Assembly (NCBI GenBank): GCA_029933115.1 | Contig: JAOZOT010000146.1 | Coordinates: 1,878-8,123 of the forward strand | Length of the DNA: 6,246 nucleotides | Direction of reading: 5' to 3' | From: Anaerolineae bacterium | GTDB taxonomy: Bacteria; Chloroflexota; Anaerolineae; E26-bin7 | Shown: positions 4,264 to 6,246 of the stretch, piece after piece | Numbering within the stretch: the first letter of the stretch is position 1 | Layout: each line of letters starts with the position of its first letter | Translations under genes and position numbers: made by a program | Notes under the pieces: generated by a model | Database searches by the model: none | What the model was told of the DNA's origin: nothing | Seen by the model: the letters and a program-made list of their open reading frames with translations, nothing else

Positions 4264-5394
4264 CTAAAAGATAGCCTGCTTTTTCCGGCGGAGCAGGTAC
4301 AGGAAAAAGGGTGCGCCGCAAAAGGCAGTTATCACCCCTACAGGCAACTCGCTGGGTGAGAGCAGAGTGCGGGCCAGCCCATCAGCCAGGATCAGAAAGA
4401 TAGCGCCGACCAGGGTGGTCATCGGCAGCAGAAAGCGGTGGTCTGGCCCCCACACCAAGCGCACGGCGTGAGGCACAATCAGACCCACAAAGCCGATGAT
4501 GCCGCTAACGGCCACGGCCGAGGCTGTGATCAGCGAAGCAGCGACCACCAACGCCAGCTTGATCCGCTCCACGTTGAGGCCCAACTGCTGGGCTTGCTCC
4601 TCGTCCAATTGCAGCACGTTGAGAGGGCGGGCGTTGACCAGAATGATGGTCAAGCCGAGTAGCAAATAGGGTGTCAAAACTCGCACTTGCTGCCAATTGG
4701 CCAGGGCCAGGCTGCCCATCATCCAGGACACGACGTGGAAAGTGTGGAAGGCATCCTTGCCGCTGAGCATCAAATAAGTAGTGATGGATGACAAGAAGGC
4801 TCCCAAGGCCACGCCGGCCAGCAGCAGGGTCGTGATGGGGGTCTTGCCGCCTACTCTGGCCAGAGCATAGATGACCGCCGTAGCCAGTAATGCTCCAAAG
4901 AAAGCAAAGATTGAGATCGCCCCCAGGCCAGCCCAGGTCACCTGCACGGTGAAGTAGATAGCTAGAGTGGCCCCCAGGCCGGCCCCCGACGACACACCGA
5001 TGAGGTAGGGGTCGGCCAGGGGGTTGCGGAAGAGACCCTGGTACACCGCCCCGGCCAAGGCCAAGGCAGCACCGACGAGCCCTGCCAGAACCACGCGAGG
5101 CAGGCGCACCTGGAAGAGCACTGTCTCCCAGGTGGCAGGCCAGTCGGGGGAGATGGTCATCCAGGGCAACCGGCCCAACAACATACGGGTGACCGTCGTG
5201 GGAGGAATGGCCAGCGAACCCCAGGCCGTACCCAGAGCGACTGTCACGCTCAGAGCCAGTGCACCCAGAAGCAGGGCCAGGTAACGCCTCCTTGACCAGT
5301 AGGGGGCAGGGGTGATGCGCGAAGCTTGAAGTGTGTCAGGTGTCGCGTGGTTTGCCGATTCGCTGATTCGCCCATTCGCCGATTCGTGACTCAT
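4264..5394 (-). CDS. btuC: Cobalamin/corrinoid ABC transporter permease (BtuC/FecCD family)
   Basis: This 376-aa polytopic inner-membrane permease belongs to the FecCD family, which carries corrinoids or siderophores through a homodimeric channel. Diagnostic stretches: RLPRVVLAGLVGAALALAG (97-115), YQGLFRNPLADPYLIGVSSG (118-137), the cytoplasmic coupling region GIIGFVGLIVPHAVR (298-312), GPDHRFLLP (316-324) and ELPVGVITAFCGAPFFLYLL (349-368). First membrane span is about 38-58. The ATG at 5394 overlaps the btuF stop as ATGA, and no other in-frame ATG, GTG or TTG occurs before the first span, so the long N-terminal extension (residues 1-37) is probably translated. Residues 4-14 (ESANGRISESA) are encoded by an octamer repeat array shared with the cobD-cobQ junction. 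The downstream btuC-btuD gap holds the inserted element. Confidence 0.93.
   Translation of the reverse strand: MSHESANGRISESANHATPDTLQASRITPAPYWSRRRYLALLLGALALSVTVALGTAWGSLAIPPTTVTRMLLGRLPWMTISPDWPATWETVLFQVRLPRVVLAGLVGAALALAGAVYQGLFRNPLADPYLIGVSSGAGLGATLAIYFTVQVTWAGLGAISIFAFFGALLATAVIYALARVGGKTPITTLLLAGVALGAFLSSITTYLMLSGKDAFHTFHVVSWMMGSLALANWQQVRVLTPYLLLGLTIILVNARPLNVLQLDEEQAQQLGLNVERIKLALVVAASLITASAVAVSGIIGFVGLIVPHAVRLVWGPDHRFLLPMTTLVGAIFLILADGLARTLLSPSELPVGVITAFCGAPFFLYLLRRKKQAIF
5355..5386. repeat. Octamer array, 4 copies, inside the 5' end of btuC
   Basis: The minus-strand units are CGAATCGG, CGAATGGG, CGAATCAG and CGAATCGG, the same family as 48-127 but in opposite orientation. Both arrays start TCACGAATCGG and share GAATCAGCGAATCGGC. 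The array covers btuC codons 3-14, and because 3 units equal 24 bases it encodes an 8-residue period (ESANGRIS, then ESA). Confidence 0.9.
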
Positions 5395-6246
5395 TCAAAC
5401 AATTCCGGGTGCAAAGCCTTGGCCACGAACTCCAGGGCCTCGGCCACGCGGGGGCCAGGCCGGGAAACCAGGTTATCGTCCAGCACTTCCACAATGCGGT
5501 CGTTTTTTACAGCCGAGATGTCAGCCCAGCCCGGGCGCGCTTTGACTCCCTCGGCTGTTTCACCATAGGGGTGGTCGGCCAGAAAGATGACCTCCGGGTC
5601 GGCCAGGATCAAAGCTTCCAGGTTGAGTTGGGGCCATTGCTCTTGGGTCTCGGCCGCGATGTTGACCCCACCGGCGCGGGTGATGAGATCATCAATGAAA
5701 GAGCCGGGGCCGGCGGTGTGCAGTTCATTGGATAGCTCCCAATAGACGCGGGGCCTGGTCTCGGCTTTTTGCACCCTGTCCATCGTCGCTTCGATGCGCT
5801 TGCGCAGTTCATCGGACAGGGCAGTAGCTTCCTCCTCTCGGCCGGTTATCTTGCCCACCAGGACGATTTTCTCCAGCACATCATCCACATTTTCGGGGTT
5901 GATCAACACCACTTTCAGCCCTCGTTCAGCCAGAGCTGGCCCCACACTCTGGGCGTGGATGCTGGTGCCCAGCACCAAGTCGGGGTTCAAGCCCACTACC
6001 TGCTCCAGGTCAATGTTCGAAAAGCCGCCTACTTTGGGTTTCTCCTGGGCCTCAGGTGGATAATCACAATACTCGGTCACCCCTACAACCTTATCGCCCA
6101 GCCCCAGAGCGTAGAGGATCTCTGTGTGGCTGGGAGCCATGGAAACGATGCGCTGAGGCTCGGCCTCGATGGTCACCTCGTTGCCCAGGTCGTCGGTAAT
6201 GGTCAGGGGAAAAACCGTCGGCCTATCAGGTGGTTGGGTGGTTGGG
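5391..6246 (-). CDS. btuF: Cobalamin/corrinoid-binding protein of ABC transporter (BtuF/TroA-like), N-terminus beyond window
   Basis: There are 284 residues visible from the right edge. The frame is open through 6245, so the GTG at 6176 is internal, not the start: upstream codons give a linker (PTTQPPDRPTV), then FPLTITDDLGNEV, the usual first strand of the family. Landmarks: PQRIVSMAPSHTEILYALG, VGVTEYCDYPPEA, GGFSNIDLEQVVGLNPDLVLG, and near the C-terminus DDNLVSRPGPRVAEALE, close to the RPGPR motif of BtuF. Known role: captures corrinoid outside the membrane and delivers it to the permease. The visible Pro/Thr-rich linker suggests a lipoprotein anchor or signal peptide beyond the edge. It ends in TGA overlapping the btuC ATG (ATGA). 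A haem- or siderophore-binding homologue is possible, but context favours corrinoid. Confidence 0.88.
   Translation of the reverse strand, partial: PTTQPPDRPTVFPLTITDDLGNEVTIEAEPQRIVSMAPSHTEILYALGLGDKVVGVTEYCDYPPEAQEKPKVGGFSNIDLEQVVGLNPDLVLGTSIHAQSVGPALAERGLKVVLINPENVDDVLEKIVLVGKITGREEEATALSDELRKRIEATMDRVQKAETRPRVYWELSNELHTAGPGSFIDDLITRAGGVNIAAETQEQWPQLNLEALILADPEVIFLADHPYGETAEGVKARPGWADISAVKNDRIVEVLDDNLVSRPGPRVAEALEFVAKALHPELFE
6231..6246. repeat. Second octamer type, TGGTTGGG x2, cut by the window edge
   Basis: There are two exact copies, 6231-6238 and 6239-6246, and the array may continue outside. On the minus strand CCCAACCA units encode the PTTQP part of the BtuF linker. Only two copies are visible, so its real length is unknown. 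Confidence 0.55.

Noticed and set aside
4000..4321. Two minus-strand frames of about 65 codons across the btuC-btuD gap
   Set aside because: They cover the MITE-like element and gene ends, have no Shine-Dalgarno or domain-like pattern, and overlap real genes.
5391..6176. BtuF starting at the GTG at 6176
   Set aside because: The frame continues upstream to the window edge and encodes the family's usual first strand (LTITDDLGNEV), so the GTG is an internal valine codon.

Overview
The window is an almost entirely minus-strand cobalamin (vitamin B12) uptake and late-synthesis locus. Read in the direction of transcription, from high to low coordinates, the genes are: a BtuF-type corrinoid-binding protein (cut by the right edge), the BtuC-type permease, the BtuD-type ATPase, CbiB (adenosylcobinamide-phosphate synthase), CobD (threonine-phosphate decarboxylase, HisC fold) and the first 14 codons of CobQ (cobyric acid synthase, cut by the left edge). 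The products fit together. BtuFCD brings in corrinoids. CobD makes (R)-1-aminopropan-2-ol phosphate. CobQ amidates the corrin ring and CbiB attaches the aminopropanol arm. btuF and btuC overlap by ATGA, and btuD and cbiB are about 8 bases apart, so they look co-transcribed.

The organism is a GC-rich bacterium. Gene order, the octamer repeats at gene boundaries and protein style would fit an environmental Chloroflexota genome (Anaerolineae-like), but this is an impression that the window cannot prove.

Most of what is unusual sits at the operon junctions. (1) Between btuC and btuD is a 153-bp element with 9-bp perfect terminal inverted repeats, an exact 8-bp direct repeat (CCAAGAAT) on both sides, and GC-rich hairpins inside. 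This is a clear MITE-like insertion. (2) Between cbiB and cobD, a plus-strand toxin-antitoxin-like pair interrupts the operon: a ribbon-helix-helix/VapB-like antitoxin followed by a PIN-domain toxin. It has its own near-consensus extended -10 promoter and palindromes that could be operators. (3) Between cobD and cobQ is a ten-copy, 80-bp array of an 8-bp repeat (CGAATCGG type) that fills the intergenic space up to the cobQ start. (4) The same octamer, in the opposite orientation, forms the start of the btuC reading frame and is apparently translated. (5) A different octamer (TGGTTGGG) at the right edge encodes part of the linker at the front of BtuF.

No cobalamin riboswitch, CRISPR array, tRNA or rRNA was recognised. 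No wholly new biochemical system is evident. The strongest candidates for undescribed material are the MITE-like element, the octamer repeats that enter coding sequence, and the particular antitoxin/PIN family.
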